Of a stretch of 64,000 nucleotides of DNA, positions 16,901-26,900 are shown in pieces (position 1 is the first letter of the stretch; every line of letters begins with the position of its first letter). Source of the DNA: Brotaphodocola sp003480315 (lineage in GTDB: Bacteria > Bacillota > Clostridia > Lachnospirales > Lachnospiraceae); NCBI RefSeq assembly GCF_964246085.1, contig NZ_CAXTPD010000006.1; one strand, written 5' to 3'. The notes below the pieces were generated by a model. It made no database searches. It saw only the letters and a list, made by a program, of their open reading frames with translations, and was not told where the DNA came from. The position numbers and the translations under genes were made by a program.

Positions 16901-17581
16901 ATGGAAGTATATGTATCTGTGATGCGTGTGGACGCAGCACTTACAACAAAAGAAGAAGCGGATTTAAAAGGACGTCTTTCTGAGGCAAGACAGGAAAAAA
17001 TAGAGAGACTCCGCTATGCTGCGGACCGGCGTCTGTCTCTGGGGGCAGGGCTTCTTCTGGACCAGGGGCTGAAACGGTTTGGACTCCGGGAACGGACAGA
17101 AGCCTTCGGAACGGTGGAAAATGGGAAACCGTGTCTTTTGCATCATCCGGAAATCCAGTTCAATCTTTCTCATTCCGGTTCTATGGTCATGGCTGCGTTT
17201 GCTTCCTGTCCGGTCGGCTGTGATGTGGAAAAAAAACAGAAAGCACGCATGGATGTGGCAAAACGTTTTTTTGCGCCGGCAGAGCAGAGGACCCTTTGGG
17301 CGGCGGAAACAGAGGAAGAACGGGATATTTTGTTCAGCCGTCTGTGGACTTTAAAGGAGAGCTATCTGAAAGTGGGAGGTCAGGGTATGGCTATGGCGCT
17401 TGACAGCTTCACGATCGCACCTGGCGCGCAGCCGGTCCTGGTCGGACCAAAAGAAAGCAGGTATCGTTTTCAGGAGTTTTCTCTTCCGGACTACTGCGCC
17501 TCCGTGTGCGTGCAGCGAAGCAAAGAAGGGAATGGGGAGACGTTTTTTTTCTCTTTTCAAAACCTGGAAGATATGGTATGA
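16901..17581 (+). CDS. 4'-phosphopantetheinyl transferase, Sfp type
   Basis: Transfers phosphopantetheine from CoA to a Ser of acyl- or peptidyl-carrier proteins. The protein has 226 residues from the ATG at 16901, which has CAGGGA 7 bases upstream; the in-frame ATG at 16874 lacks such a site. Conserved motifs are FNLSHSG near 85-91, GCDVEKK near 107-113 (the Mg-binding Asp), and WTLKESYLKVGGQGM near 148-162 (Glu-Ser and Lys of the active site). No NRPS/PKS gene is in the window, so the carrier-protein target is elsewhere. pyrH begins 35 bases after its stop, so it heads the core transcription unit. Confidence 0.88.
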   Translation: MEVYVSVMRVDAALTTKEEADLKGRLSEARQEKIERLRYAADRRLSLGAGLLLDQGLKRFGLRERTEAFGTVENGKPCLLHHPEIQFNLSHSGSMVMAAFASCPVGCDVEKKQKARMDVAKRFFAPAEQRTLWAAETEEERDILFSRLWTLKESYLKVGGQGMAMALDSFTIAPGAQPVLVGPKESRYRFQEFSLPDYCASVCVQRSKEGNGETFFFSFQNLEDMV

Positions 17582-17616
17582 TACCGATAGAGTTTAAAAA
17601 GGAGACGTATGACCAT

Positions 17617-18321
17617 ATGGACATGAAACGAGTGTTTTTGAAGTTAAGCGGTGAAGCACTTGCCGGACCGAAAAAAACCGGTTTTGACGAAGATACAGTC
17701 AAAGAGGTTGCCAGACAGGTGAAGATTTCCGTCGATGCAGGCGTGCAGGTCGGCATCGTCATCGGAGGAGGCAACTTCTGGAGAGGACGCACCAGTGACG
17801 CGATCGAGCGCACCAAAGCAGACCAGATCGGTATGCTGGCTACCATCATGAATTGCATTTATGTTTCGGAGATCTTCCGCAACGCAGGCATGAAGACCGA
17901 GATCCTGACCCCGTTTGTATGCGGCGCGGTAACGGAGCTTTTCTCTAAAGATAAGGCCAACCGCTATTTTGAGGAGGGCAAGGTAGTCTTCTTTGCAGGC
18001 GGTACCGGACATCCGTATTTCTCTACCGATACCGGCATCACCCTGCGTGCAGTCGAAATGGACGCAGACTGTATCCTGCTGGCAAAATCCATCGACGGTG
18101 TCTACGACAGTGACCCGGCAAAGAATCCGGACGCAAAGCGTTACGATACCATCAGCATTCAGGAGGTCATCGACAGGAAGCTTGCGGTAGTAGACCTGAC
18201 GGCATCCATCATGTGCCTGGAGCACAAGATGCCAATGGCAGTATTCGATTTAAACGAAAAAGACAGCATTGCAAACGCAATGCAGGGAAAAATAAACGGT
18301 ACGATCGTGACCGTCGACTAA
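17617..18321 (+). CDS. pyrH: UMP kinase
   Basis: Phosphorylates UMP to UDP with ATP; cytoplasmic amino-acid-kinase fold. The protein has 234 residues from the ATG at 17617 (MDMKRVFLKLSGEALAG); a second in-frame ATG is two codons later. AAAAAGGAG lies 12 bases upstream, a slightly long spacing. Motifs are LKLSGEAL at the N-terminus, IVIGGGNFWRG near 47-57, DQIGMLATIMN near 69, GGTGHPYFSTDT near 128, and AKSIDGVYDSDP near 159. It belongs to the usual pyrH-frr pair, with frr 12 bases downstream. Confidence 0.95.
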   Translation: MDMKRVFLKLSGEALAGPKKTGFDEDTVKEVARQVKISVDAGVQVGIVIGGGNFWRGRTSDAIERTKADQIGMLATIMNCIYVSEIFRNAGMKTEILTPFVCGAVTELFSKDKANRYFEEGKVVFFAGGTGHPYFSTDTGITLRAVEMDADCILLAKSIDGVYDSDPAKNPDAKRYDTISIQEVIDRKLAVVDLTASIMCLEHKMPMAVFDLNEKDSIANAMQGKINGTIVTVD

Positions 18322-18333
18322 CAGGAGGAAACT

Positions 18334-18888
18334 ATGCAGGAACACTTAAAGTTATACGAGGACAAAATGGAGAAATCCCTGGACGTGCTGCTTGACGAGT
18401 ACGCATCCATCCGCGCAGGCCGTGCAAACCCGCATGTACTGGACCGCTTACGCATTGATTATTACGGAACCCCGACCCCGATCCAGCAGGTCGGCAACGT
18501 AACCGTTCCGGAAGCACGCATGATCGTGATCCAGCCGTGGGAGAAGAGCCTGTTAAAAGAGATTGAGAAAGCAATTCTGGTTTCCGATCTGGGCATCAAC
18601 CCGACCAACGACGGCAACGTGATCCGCCTGGTATTTCCGGAGCTGACCGAGGAGCGCCGTAAAGATCTTGCAAAGGATGTTAAGAAAAAAGGCGAGGGCG
18701 CTAAGGTTGCGGTCCGCAACATCCGCCGCGATGCTATGGACAGCATCAAGAAAATGGAAAAAGCAGGAGACATCTCTGAGGACGATTTAAAGCAGGGTGA
18801 AGAGAAAATCCAGAAAATCACCGACAAGATGATCGAAAAAGTGGACAAGGCCATTGAGACAAAGACCAAGGAGATCATGACTGTCTAG
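18334..18888 (+). CDS. frr: Ribosome recycling factor
   Basis: Splits post-termination ribosomes together with EF-G. The protein has 184 residues, the standard length, and begins after ACAGGAGGA. Family motifs are MEKSLDVLLDEYASIRAGRANPHVLDRL, read in blocks near residues 10-37, YYGTPTPIQQVGNV near 44, and the ERRKDLAKDVKKKGEGAKVA helix near 105-125. The gene is directly downstream of pyrH, as in most bacteria. A terminator-like hairpin follows before uppS. Confidence 0.96.
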   Translation: MQEHLKLYEDKMEKSLDVLLDEYASIRAGRANPHVLDRLRIDYYGTPTPIQQVGNVTVPEARMIVIQPWEKSLLKEIEKAILVSDLGINPTNDGNVIRLVFPELTEERRKDLAKDVKKKGEGAKVAVRNIRRDAMDSIKKMEKAGDISEDDLKQGEEKIQKITDKMIEKVDKAIETKTKEIMTV

Positions 18889-18910
18889 TCCCTGGGATTG
18901 AATGAGCGTA

Positions 18911-18940
18911 AAGAGGGGAAGAGCGATCTTCCCCCTTTTC
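18911..18940 (+). terminator. Terminator or attenuator between frr and uppS
   Basis: GGGGAAGA (18915-18922), loop GCGA, TCTTCCCC (18927-18934), then CTTTTC. The stem is perfect but the T tract is short, so read-through into uppS is likely. A second inverted repeat, GTTTCAC/GTGAAAC, lies at 18944-18971. Confidence 0.5.
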
Positions 18941-19042
18941 ATTGTTTCACAGAAAATTGCATCCCGTGAAACTTCTTTGCTATGCATATCGAACAGGCAC
19001 CAAAGGTACGCCTGACGATTCTGAAGATATGGAGGAATAGAA

Positions 19043-19771
19043 ATGTCTGAACAATTAGATGGAATGGTCATCCCGAAGCATGTGGCCATGATTCTGGACG
19101 GCAACGGCCGCTGGGCGAAAAAACGCGGCCTGCCTCGTTCTATGGGCCACAAGGAAGGCTGCGTAACGGTAGAGAAAACCGTTGAGATCGCTGCCCGCCT
19201 GGGAATTGAATACTTAACCGTATACGGTTTTTCTACAGAGAACTGGAAGCGTTCCGCGGAAGAGGTGGGCGCTCTGATGCAGCTGTTCCGCTTCTATATG
19301 GTCCGCCTGCTGAAGGTGGCTTCCGCAAACAATGTCCGCGTGAAAATGATCGGAGACCGTACCCGCTTTGACCAGGATATCATTGACGGCATTAACCGTC
19401 TGGAATCTGAGACAAAGAACAATACCGGCCTGACCTTTGTCATTGCCGTAAACTACGGCGGCCGGGACGAAATTACCCGCGCCGTGAAGAAACTGGCTGC
19501 GGACTGTGCGGCCGGAAAACAGGATCCGGAGGAGATTACCGAGCAGGTTGTGGCTTCCTATCTTGATACTGCCGGCATGCCGGATCCGGATCTTCTCATC
19601 CGTACCAGCGGCGAGCTCCGCCTTTCCAACTATCTGTTATGGCAGCTTGCATACACAGAAATTTATGTGACCGAATGCCTGTGGCCGGATTTTGATCAGG
19701 AAGAGCTGGAGAAGGCGATCATGGCCTACAACCGGCGTGACCGCCGCTACGGCGGAGTCAAGCAGGCATAA
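19043..19771 (+). CDS. uppS: Undecaprenyl diphosphate synthase (cis-prenyltransferase)
   Basis: Condenses isopentenyl units onto farnesyl diphosphate to make the C55 carrier lipid for wall synthesis. The protein has 242 residues. Motifs are VAMILDGNGRWAKKRG near 14-29 (catalytic Asp), GHKEGC, YLTVYGFSTENWKR near 66-80, VNYGGRDEI near 148, and PDLLIRTSGELRLSNYLLWQ with AYTEIYV near 192-217. The ATG has GGAGGAA upstream. It opens the lipid and isoprenoid section of the block, 15 bases before cdsA. Confidence 0.95.
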   Translation: MSEQLDGMVIPKHVAMILDGNGRWAKKRGLPRSMGHKEGCVTVEKTVEIAARLGIEYLTVYGFSTENWKRSAEEVGALMQLFRFYMVRLLKVASANNVRVKMIGDRTRFDQDIIDGINRLESETKNNTGLTFVIAVNYGGRDEITRAVKKLAADCAAGKQDPEEITEQVVASYLDTAGMPDPDLLIRTSGELRLSNYLLWQLAYTEIYVTECLWPDFDQEELEKAIMAYNRRDRRYGGVKQA

Positions 19772-19785
19772 AAGGAGGGGACCGG

Positions 19786-20586
19786 ATGTTTACAAAACGG
19801 CTGGTAAGTGGTATTATTCTCGTCATTCTTGCTATTATAATAGTAGGAAAGGGCGGAGCACTGCTGTATGGTGTTACAGCGCTGATCTCCCTGATCGGCC
19901 TGTTTGAGCTGTACCGGGTGCTGAAGATTGAGAAAAATGCCATGGGCGTGGTGGGCTATATTACAGCGCTTTCTTATTACGGACTGGTATGGTTCGACGG
20001 CCATCACTATGTGACTCTGATGGCAATTGCGGCTCTTATGGTTATGATGGCAATCTATGTCTTTACCTTTCCGAAATACCGGACAGAAGAGGTGGCAGAG
20101 TCCTTTTTTGGCGTGTTTTATGTGGCTGTGATGCTGTCCTATCTGTATCAGGTCCGTGCCATGGGCGACGGAAAGTATCTGGTATGGCTGATCTTCTTAA
20201 GCTCCTGGGGCTGCGACACCAGTGCTTACTGTGTCGGCATGTTGCTCGGGAAGCATAAGCTTGCACCCGTGTTAAGCCCGAAAAAATCCGTGGAAGGTGC
20301 TGTGGGCGGCGTAGCCGGCGCGGCGCTTCTTGGATTTTTATTTGCAACGGTATTTGGCGGAAAGATGACGGAGCTTATGTATCCGCGTCTGGCCTGCACC
20401 CTGGCCTGTGCCATTGCGGCTGTCATCTCCCAGATCGGCGACCTGGCGGCATCTGCGATCAAGCGCAACCACGATATCAAGGATTACGGCAATCTGATCC
20501 CGGGACACGGAGGAATCCTGGACCGTTTCGACAGCATGCTGTTTACGGCTCCGGCAATCTTTTTTGCCCTGCTGTTTCTGCCGTAG
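19786..20586 (+). CDS. cdsA: Phosphatidate cytidylyltransferase
   Basis: Makes CDP-diacylglycerol from phosphatidic acid and CTP in the membrane. The protein has 266 residues with about seven hydrophobic helices. The CDS signature region reads SPKKSVEGAVGG near 164-175, with the downstream block SQIGDLAASAIKRNHDIKDYGNLIPGHGGILDRFDS near 208-245, seen here in pieces of family-conserved order. AAAGGAGG precedes the ATG. It is placed between uppS and dxr, the common clostridial order. Confidence 0.94.
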   Translation: MFTKRLVSGIILVILAIIIVGKGGALLYGVTALISLIGLFELYRVLKIEKNAMGVVGYITALSYYGLVWFDGHHYVTLMAIAALMVMMAIYVFTFPKYRTEEVAESFFGVFYVAVMLSYLYQVRAMGDGKYLVWLIFLSSWGCDTSAYCVGMLLGKHKLAPVLSPKKSVEGAVGGVAGAALLGFLFATVFGGKMTELMYPRLACTLACAIAAVISQIGDLAASAIKRNHDIKDYGNLIPGHGGILDRFDSMLFTAPAIFFALLFLP

Positions 20587-20606
20587 TATAAATGAGGAGA
20601 GTACAA

Positions 20607-21749
20607 ATGAAACGTATTGCGATTTTAGGTTCTACCGGCTCCATCGGTACGCAGACCCTGGAGGTTGTAGAGAATAATCAGGATATTCAGGTAACGGCCC
20701 TGGCAGCCGGAAGCAATATCAGACTGTTAGAAGAACAGATCCGCAAATTCCATCCGACCCTGGCCTGTGTCTGGGATGAAAAGAAGGCTGCTGAGCTGAG
20801 AACGAACATTGCGGATCTTTCCGTAAAGGTAGTGAGCGGCATGGACGGCCTGTTAGAGGTGGCGGTACAGCCGGAGGCAGAGATCCTGGTTACTGCCATT
20901 GTCGGCATGATCGGCATCCGTCCTACCATCGCAGCCATGAAGGCAGGAAAGGACATTGCACTGGCAAACAAGGAGACTCTGGTCACTGCAGGACATATCA
21001 TCATGCCCCTTGCAAAAGAGGTGGGTGTGAAGATCCTTCCGGTGGACAGTGAGCACAGTGCTATTTTCCAGAGCTTAAACGGCGAGGATAAAAAGGCTAT
21101 TGACAAGATCCTGTTAACGGCCTCTGGCGGTCCGTTCCGCGGCTGGACAAAAGAACAGCTGGCCGGTGTGCGGCCGGAGGATGCGTTAAAGCATCCGAAC
21201 TGGACGATGGGACGCAAGATCACCATCGATTCCTCCACCATGGTCAACAAGGGACTGGAGGTCATGGAAGCCCGCTGGCTCTTCGGTGTGGAAATGGATC
21301 AGGTACAGGTTGTGGTACAGCCGCAGAGTGTCATCCATTCCATGGTGCAGTTTGCGGACGGCGCAGTCATTGCGCAGCTCGGCACTCCGGATATGAAGCT
21401 GCCGATCCAGTATGCGCTTTATTACCCGGAACGAAGATTTTTGCCGGGAGAGCGTCTGGATTTTGCGAAACTGGGAAGCATTACCTTTGAAAACCCGGAT
21501 ATGGAAGTATTTCGCGGCTTAAAGCTGGCTTACCGGGCCGGAAAGCGCGGAGGCTCCCTGCCGACGGTCTACAACGCGGCCAACGAGTACGCGGTAGGAA
21601 AGTTCTTAAACCGTGAGATTTCCTATCTGACCATCATAGATATGATCGAGGGTGCCATGGAGCATCACAAGGTTGTAGAAAACCCGGATGTGGATGCGAT
21701 CCTTGCAGCTGAGCGGGAAACCTATGAATATATAGAAAGCAGGTGGTAG
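20607..21749 (+). CDS. dxr: 1-deoxy-D-xylulose 5-phosphate reductoisomerase
   Basis: First committed enzyme of the MEP isoprenoid pathway (NADPH, divalent metal). The protein has 380 residues. The ATG at 20607 is chosen over the one at 20592 because GAGGAG lies between them. Motifs are ILGSTGSIGTQTL at the N-terminus (NADPH), ALANKETLVTAG near 116-127, LPVDSEHSAIFQ near 140 (metal and substrate), TASGGPFRGW near 168, HPNWTMGRKITIDSSTMVNKGLEVMEA near 190-215 read in blocks, and VHSM-type residues in VIHSMVQF. It works with ispG two genes downstream. Confidence 0.96.
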   Translation: MKRIAILGSTGSIGTQTLEVVENNQDIQVTALAAGSNIRLLEEQIRKFHPTLACVWDEKKAAELRTNIADLSVKVVSGMDGLLEVAVQPEAEILVTAIVGMIGIRPTIAAMKAGKDIALANKETLVTAGHIIMPLAKEVGVKILPVDSEHSAIFQSLNGEDKKAIDKILLTASGGPFRGWTKEQLAGVRPEDALKHPNWTMGRKITIDSSTMVNKGLEVMEARWLFGVEMDQVQVVVQPQSVIHSMVQFADGAVIAQLGTPDMKLPIQYALYYPERRFLPGERLDFAKLGSITFENPDMEVFRGLKLAYRAGKRGGSLPTVYNAANEYAVGKFLNREISYLTIIDMIEGAMEHHKVVENPDVDAILAAERETYEYIESRW

Positions 21750-21750
21750 T

Positions 21751-22818
21751 GTGCTGAATATTCTTGCAGCAGTGCTGCTGTTTGGATTTATTGTACTGGT
21801 GCACGAATTCGGACATTTTCTGCTGGCGAAATGCAGCGGAATCGGAGTTGTGGAATTTTCTGTGGGTATGGGGCCGCGCATTTTCAGTGTGGAAAAAGGT
21901 GAGACCCGGTACTCCATCAAGGCGCTGCCTTTTGGCGGTTCCTGCATGATGGTGGGGGAAGACTCAGAAAACCCGGATCCGAAGGCCTTTAACAATAAGC
22001 CGGTGTTATCCCGCATCGCGGTCATTGCGGCAGGACCGGTATTCAACTTTATCCTGGCATTTCTGTTTGCCATGCTCATCGTTGCGCAGATCGGCCACGA
22101 CGCGCCGGTACTGACCGGTGTCATGGAGAAAAGCCCGGCCGAGGAGGCAGGACTTCAGGCAGGAGACTGCATCACAAAAATCAACGGACGCCATATCACG
22201 GCATACCGGGATATCATGCTGTATACCTTTTCCCATCCGGGACAGGAGATGAAGGTCTCCTTCACGAGACCGGCGCAGGAGGGTACGGCAGGAAGCGATG
22301 GAGCGACCAGCGGATTTGTTACGCTGACCCCGCGCTTCAGTGAGGAATATCAGTCCTATATGATGGGGGTGCAGTTTGGCGGATATCAGAGGATTCATGG
22401 AATCGGTCAGCTGATCCATTACAGTGCCTATGAGGTGAAATACTGTGTCACTTCTACCATTGACAGCCTGGGCATGCTGTTTCGGCATCAGATCCGTGCA
22501 GACGAGGCTGTGACCGGACCGGTCGGTATTGTCAATATGGTTGGCGAGACCGTCCAGGAAAGCCGCCAGATCAGTGCCCGCGCGGTCGTGCTCACACTGG
22601 CCAACTGGGTGCTTCTCTTAAGCTCCAGCCTTGGCATCATGAATCTGCTCCCGATTCCGGCACTGGACGGCGGACGCCTGGTGTTTCTGCTCATTGAGCT
22701 GGTTCGGGGAAAGCCGGTGGACCCGGAAAAAGAGGGCATGGTGCATATGGCCGGCATGGCGGTGTTAATGGCACTGATGATGCTGGTATTATTTAACGAT
22801 ATCCGCAATCTGATGTAA
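21751..22818 (+). CDS. rseP: Site-2-type membrane metalloprotease, RseP/RasP family
   Basis: Intramembrane zinc protease that cleaves membrane-tethered regulators or signal-peptide remnants. The protein has 355 residues and starts at a GTG one base after the dxr stop, so it is probably translationally coupled. The HExxH motif is in LVHEFGHFLLAK near residues 14-25, a PDZ domain spans about 115-190 (SPAEEAGLQAGD), and the third metal ligand motif is in MNLLPIPALDGGRLV near 296-310. Four transmembrane helices are visible. It is called rasP in Bacillus. Confidence 0.93.
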   Translation: MLNILAAVLLFGFIVLVHEFGHFLLAKCSGIGVVEFSVGMGPRIFSVEKGETRYSIKALPFGGSCMMVGEDSENPDPKAFNNKPVLSRIAVIAAGPVFNFILAFLFAMLIVAQIGHDAPVLTGVMEKSPAEEAGLQAGDCITKINGRHITAYRDIMLYTFSHPGQEMKVSFTRPAQEGTAGSDGATSGFVTLTPRFSEEYQSYMMGVQFGGYQRIHGIGQLIHYSAYEVKYCVTSTIDSLGMLFRHQIRADEAVTGPVGIVNMVGETVQESRQISARAVVLTLANWVLLLSSSLGIMNLLPIPALDGGRLVFLLIELVRGKPVDPEKEGMVHMAGMAVLMALMMLVLFNDIRNLM

Positions 22819-22903
22819 AACAGGAGCGGACAGGAACGCTGCGGAATGTGTCGGTGACATATTTCAGGCGGCAATATTGCTGATAAAAGAAGGGGAAGAG
22901 CAT

Positions 22904-23977
22904 ATGGAACGGAGAATGACAAAGGAAATCCGGATCGGAAACCGGAAGATCGGCGGGGGAAACCCGATCCTGATCCAGTCAATGTGCAACACCAAAACGG
23001 AGGATGCCGCGGCAACCGTGGCACAGATTTTAAAGCTGGAGCAGGCAGGCTGCGACATCATCCGGGTGGCGGTGCCGACTATGGAAGCGGCAGAAAGCCT
23101 GAAGGCCATCAAACGTCAGATCCATATTCCGCTGGTGGCAGACATTCATTTTGATTACCGTCTGGCTATTGCTTCCATGGAGTGCGGAGCAGACAAGATC
23201 CGCATCAATCCGGGCAATATCGGAAGCGCAGAGCGGGTGCGGGCTGTGGTGGATAAAGCGAAGGAATACGGTGTGCCGATCCGTGTTGGCGTCAACAGTG
23301 GTTCCCTGGAAAAGCCGCTCATTGAAAAGTACGGCGGCGTGACCGCAGAGGGCATTGTGGAGAGCGCACTGGAAAAGGTAAGCATGATCGAGCAGATGGG
23401 TTACGACAATTTGGTCATCAGCATCAAATCCTCTGATGTTCTCATGTGTGTGAAAGCCCATGAGCTTATCAGCAAAAAGACCGATTATCCGCTCCATGTG
23501 GGTATTACCGAGTCTGGCACCTTAACCTCCGGCAATATCAAATCGGCTGTAGGTCTGGGCATCATTCTGCATGAGGGCATCGGTGATACGATCCGGGTAT
23601 CCTTGACCGGTGACCCGGTAGAGGAGATCAAGTCCGCAAAGCTGATTTTAAAGACTCTGGGGCTCAGAAGGGGCGGTGTGGAAGTGGTTTCCTGCCCGAC
23701 CTGCGGAAGAACGAAGATCGATCTCATCGGCCTGGCAAACCAGGTCGAAAATATGGTAACGGAATTTGACCAGCTGGATGTGAAGGTAGCTGTGATGGGC
23801 TGTGTGGTCAACGGACCGGGTGAGGCAAAAGAAGCAGATCTTGGCATCGCGGGCGGCTGCGGAGAAGGCCTTCTGATCCGGAAGGGCGAGGTTATCCGCA
23901 AACTGCCGGAGGATGAGCTCCTTTCAGCCCTTCACGCAGAACTGACGGCACTTGCGAAGGAACAGGGGAAGTTGTAA
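22904..23977 (+). CDS. ispG: 4-hydroxy-3-methylbut-2-enyl diphosphate synthase, Fe-S enzyme
   Basis: Penultimate MEP-pathway enzyme with a [4Fe-4S] cluster. The protein has 357 residues from the ATG at 22904, preceded by AGGGGAAGAG. The TIM-barrel part shows PILIQSMCNTKTEDAAAT near the N-terminus, LVADIHFDYRLA near 80 and KIRINPGNIGS near 103. The C-terminal cluster ligands are in VVSCPTCGRTKID near 262-274 and VMGCVVNGPGE near 298-308. It lies in the same block as dxr and three bases before polC. Confidence 0.95.
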   Translation: MERRMTKEIRIGNRKIGGGNPILIQSMCNTKTEDAAATVAQILKLEQAGCDIIRVAVPTMEAAESLKAIKRQIHIPLVADIHFDYRLAIASMECGADKIRINPGNIGSAERVRAVVDKAKEYGVPIRVGVNSGSLEKPLIEKYGGVTAEGIVESALEKVSMIEQMGYDNLVISIKSSDVLMCVKAHELISKKTDYPLHVGITESGTLTSGNIKSAVGLGIILHEGIGDTIRVSLTGDPVEEIKSAKLILKTLGLRRGGVEVVSCPTCGRTKIDLIGLANQVENMVTEFDQLDVKVAVMGCVVNGPGEAKEADLGIAGGCGEGLLIRKGEVIRKLPEDELLSALHAELTALAKEQGKL

Positions 23978-23980
23978 TAC

Positions 23981-26900
23981 ATGAAAGCATTTTTGGAAGT
24001 ATTTCCAGGATTACATATGACAGACCAGATGCAGGAGCTTTTAACCCTGGTGAGCGTGGACCGCGTGTCCATGACCAGGGATAGAAGCTCTCTTCGTGTT
24101 TATATTGTGAGTCCGCGCCTGATCGACAAGCGGAACATCTGGTCACTGGAAAAAGGAATAAGAGAACAGCTCTTCCCCGGAAAGCAGATCCAGATCCGCA
24201 TTTTTGAGAAATACACGCTGTCGGAGCAGTACACGCCGGAAAAGCTTTTGACGGCCTACCGGGACAGTCTGCAGGCAGAGCTGAAGGAGTACAGCATCGT
24301 AGAGTATGCCATCTTCCGAAAGGGTCAGTGTACCTTTCCGAGGCCGGATCTTCTGCATATGACAGTAGAGGACACCATGGTGAACCGTGATAAGGCCGGG
24401 GAATTAAAGCGTGTGCTGGAAAAGGTATTCCATGAGCGCTGCGGGCTGCCGGTAGAGGTGGAGTACGAGTATGTAGCTCCGGTACGTGCAAAGGCATCTA
24501 TTCAGAGAGAGCTGCAGGCCCGGCAGGAGGCCGAGCGCATGACAGCCAGGGCTGTGGCAGGAATGCAAAAGAGTGAAGGCGGCAGGGACCCGGGAGCCGT
24601 TCCTTCTGGCAGCGCCGGGAAGACAGATCCGGGTGCAGCAGGAAAGGCAGCGGCAAAAAATACGGCAGGAAATCCGGAAGGAAAGACAGCAGGAAATGCA
24701 GCAGGAGGAACTGCTCCGGCGGGCAGATCCGGCGGCAAAAAAGAGTTTAAGAAGAATGACTGGAGCTCCGGCGGATACCGCAGGAAATCCGATAATCCGG
24801 ATGTTCTCTTCGGCCGTGATTTTGAGGATGACTTTATCACCATTGAAAAAATCGAGGGTGAGATCGGTGAGGTAACGGTGCGGGGCAAGATTCTGGATAA
24901 GGACAGCAGGGAGCTGCGCAGCGGAAAGACCATCATCATCTTTCATATCACGGACTTTACCGATACGATCACGGTCAAGGTCTTTGCCAATGAGGATACG
25001 CTGGAGGATCTGAATGGCGCGATCAAGCCGGGTACGTTCATCCGGCTCTGCGGCATGACAACCATCGACCGGTTTGACGGCGAACTGACCATCGGTTCTG
25101 TGCGCGGCATCAAAAAGGCAGAGGATTTCACCAGCAAACGTATGGATCACAGTCCGGTGAAGCGCGTGGAGCTCCACTGTCATACCAAGATGAGCGATAT
25201 GGATGGTGTTTCTGATGTGGCGAGCATCATCAAAAAGGCCAAGGAGTGGGGGATGGAGGCCCTGGCAGTCACTGACCACGGCTGTGTGCAGGCCTTCACG
25301 GAGGCAAGCCACGCCCTGGATAAAAATGATCCGTTTAAGATGCTTTACGGTGTGGAGGGCTATCTGGTAGACGATATGAAGGACCTGGTTGAGAATCCGA
25401 AGGGACAGACCTTTGCGGATTCCTTCGTGGTGTTTGATATCGAGACCACCGGCTTCAGCCCGGAGAAGAATAGGATCATTGAGATCGGTGCGGTCAAGGT
25501 GGAAAAGGGCGTGATCACGGACAAATTCAGCACCTTTGTAAACCCGGATGTGCCGATTCCGTTTGAGATTGAGCAGCTGACCGGGATCAACGACAACATG
25601 GTGCTTCCGGCACCGAAGATTGACGTGATCCTGCCGCAGTTCCTTGCGTTCTGTGAGGGCTGCAGCCTGGTAGCGCACAATGCCTCCTTCGATGTAAGCT
25701 TTATCTCTCAGAATGCGGCGCTTCTCGGACTGCCCTTTGACCCGACTGTGCTGGACACGGTGGCACTGGCGAGACATCTGCTGCCGAACCTGAACCGTTT
25801 CAAGCTGGATACGGTGGCAAAAGCCTTAAATATATCCCTGGAAAATCATCACCGGGCGGTGGACGATGCAGGCTGTACGGCAGAGATTTTTGTAAAATTT
25901 ATTGAAATGCTGAAAGACCGAGGCGTGGAGGATCTGGAGCAGCTGAACCGCATGAGCACGCTGAGTGCGGACATGATCAAAAAGCTGCCGACCAACCATA
26001 TCATCATCATCGCGAAGAACGAGGTAGGACGCATCAATTTATACCGGCTGGTATCCTGGTCCCACATCGATTACTTTGCGAAGCGGCCGCGCATTCCGAA
26101 GAGTGTCTTAAGCAAGTTCCGTGAGGGACTGCTCATCGGTTCTGCCTGTGAGGCAGGCGAGCTGTACCAGGCGCTGCTTCGCGGACTGCCGGAGGCAGAC
26201 ATCATCAAGATCGCGAATTTCTACGATTTCCTGGAGATCCAGCCCCTTGGCAACAACGCGTTCATGCTGCGCGATGAAAAGAGTCCGGTGAAGACAGAGG
26301 AGGACCTGAAGGATTTAAACCGCCGCATCGTAAAACTGGGTGAGACCCTCGAAAAGCCGGTCTGCGGCACCTGCGATGTGCATTTTCTGAACCCGGAGGA
26401 TGAAGTCTACCGCCGCATCCTGATGGCAGGCCAGGGCTTTTCCGATGCGGACCAGCAGGCACCGCTGTATCTAAGAACAACAGAAGAAATGCTAAAGGAA
26501 TTTGACTATCTCGGCCCGGATAAGGCGGAGGAGGTCGTCATCACCAACACCCGCATGATCGCGGATATGTGTGAGAAGATATCACCGGTGCGCCCGGATA
26601 AGTGTCCGCCGGTCATTGACAATTCCGATGAAACACTGCGTAAGATCTGCTATGACCAGGCCCATGAGATGTACGGAGAGGATCTGCCGGAAATCGTATC
26701 CGCAAGACTGGAAAAGGAATTAAACTCCATCATTTCCAACGGCTTCGCCGTGATGTACATCATTGCCCAGAAGCTGGTATGGAAATCCAATGAGGATGGC
26801 TATCTGGTTGGATCCCGAGGCTCCGTAGGCTCCTCCTTTGTGGCGAACATGGCAGGTATCACCGAGGTAAATTCCTTAAGCCCGCATTATCTGTGCCCGA

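Noticed and set aside
24404..25777. Long minus-strand open frame of 457 codons inside polC
   Set aside because: It lies fully antisense to the well-supported polymerase gene, has no ribosome site, and its composition is the mirror of a GC-rich coding strand.
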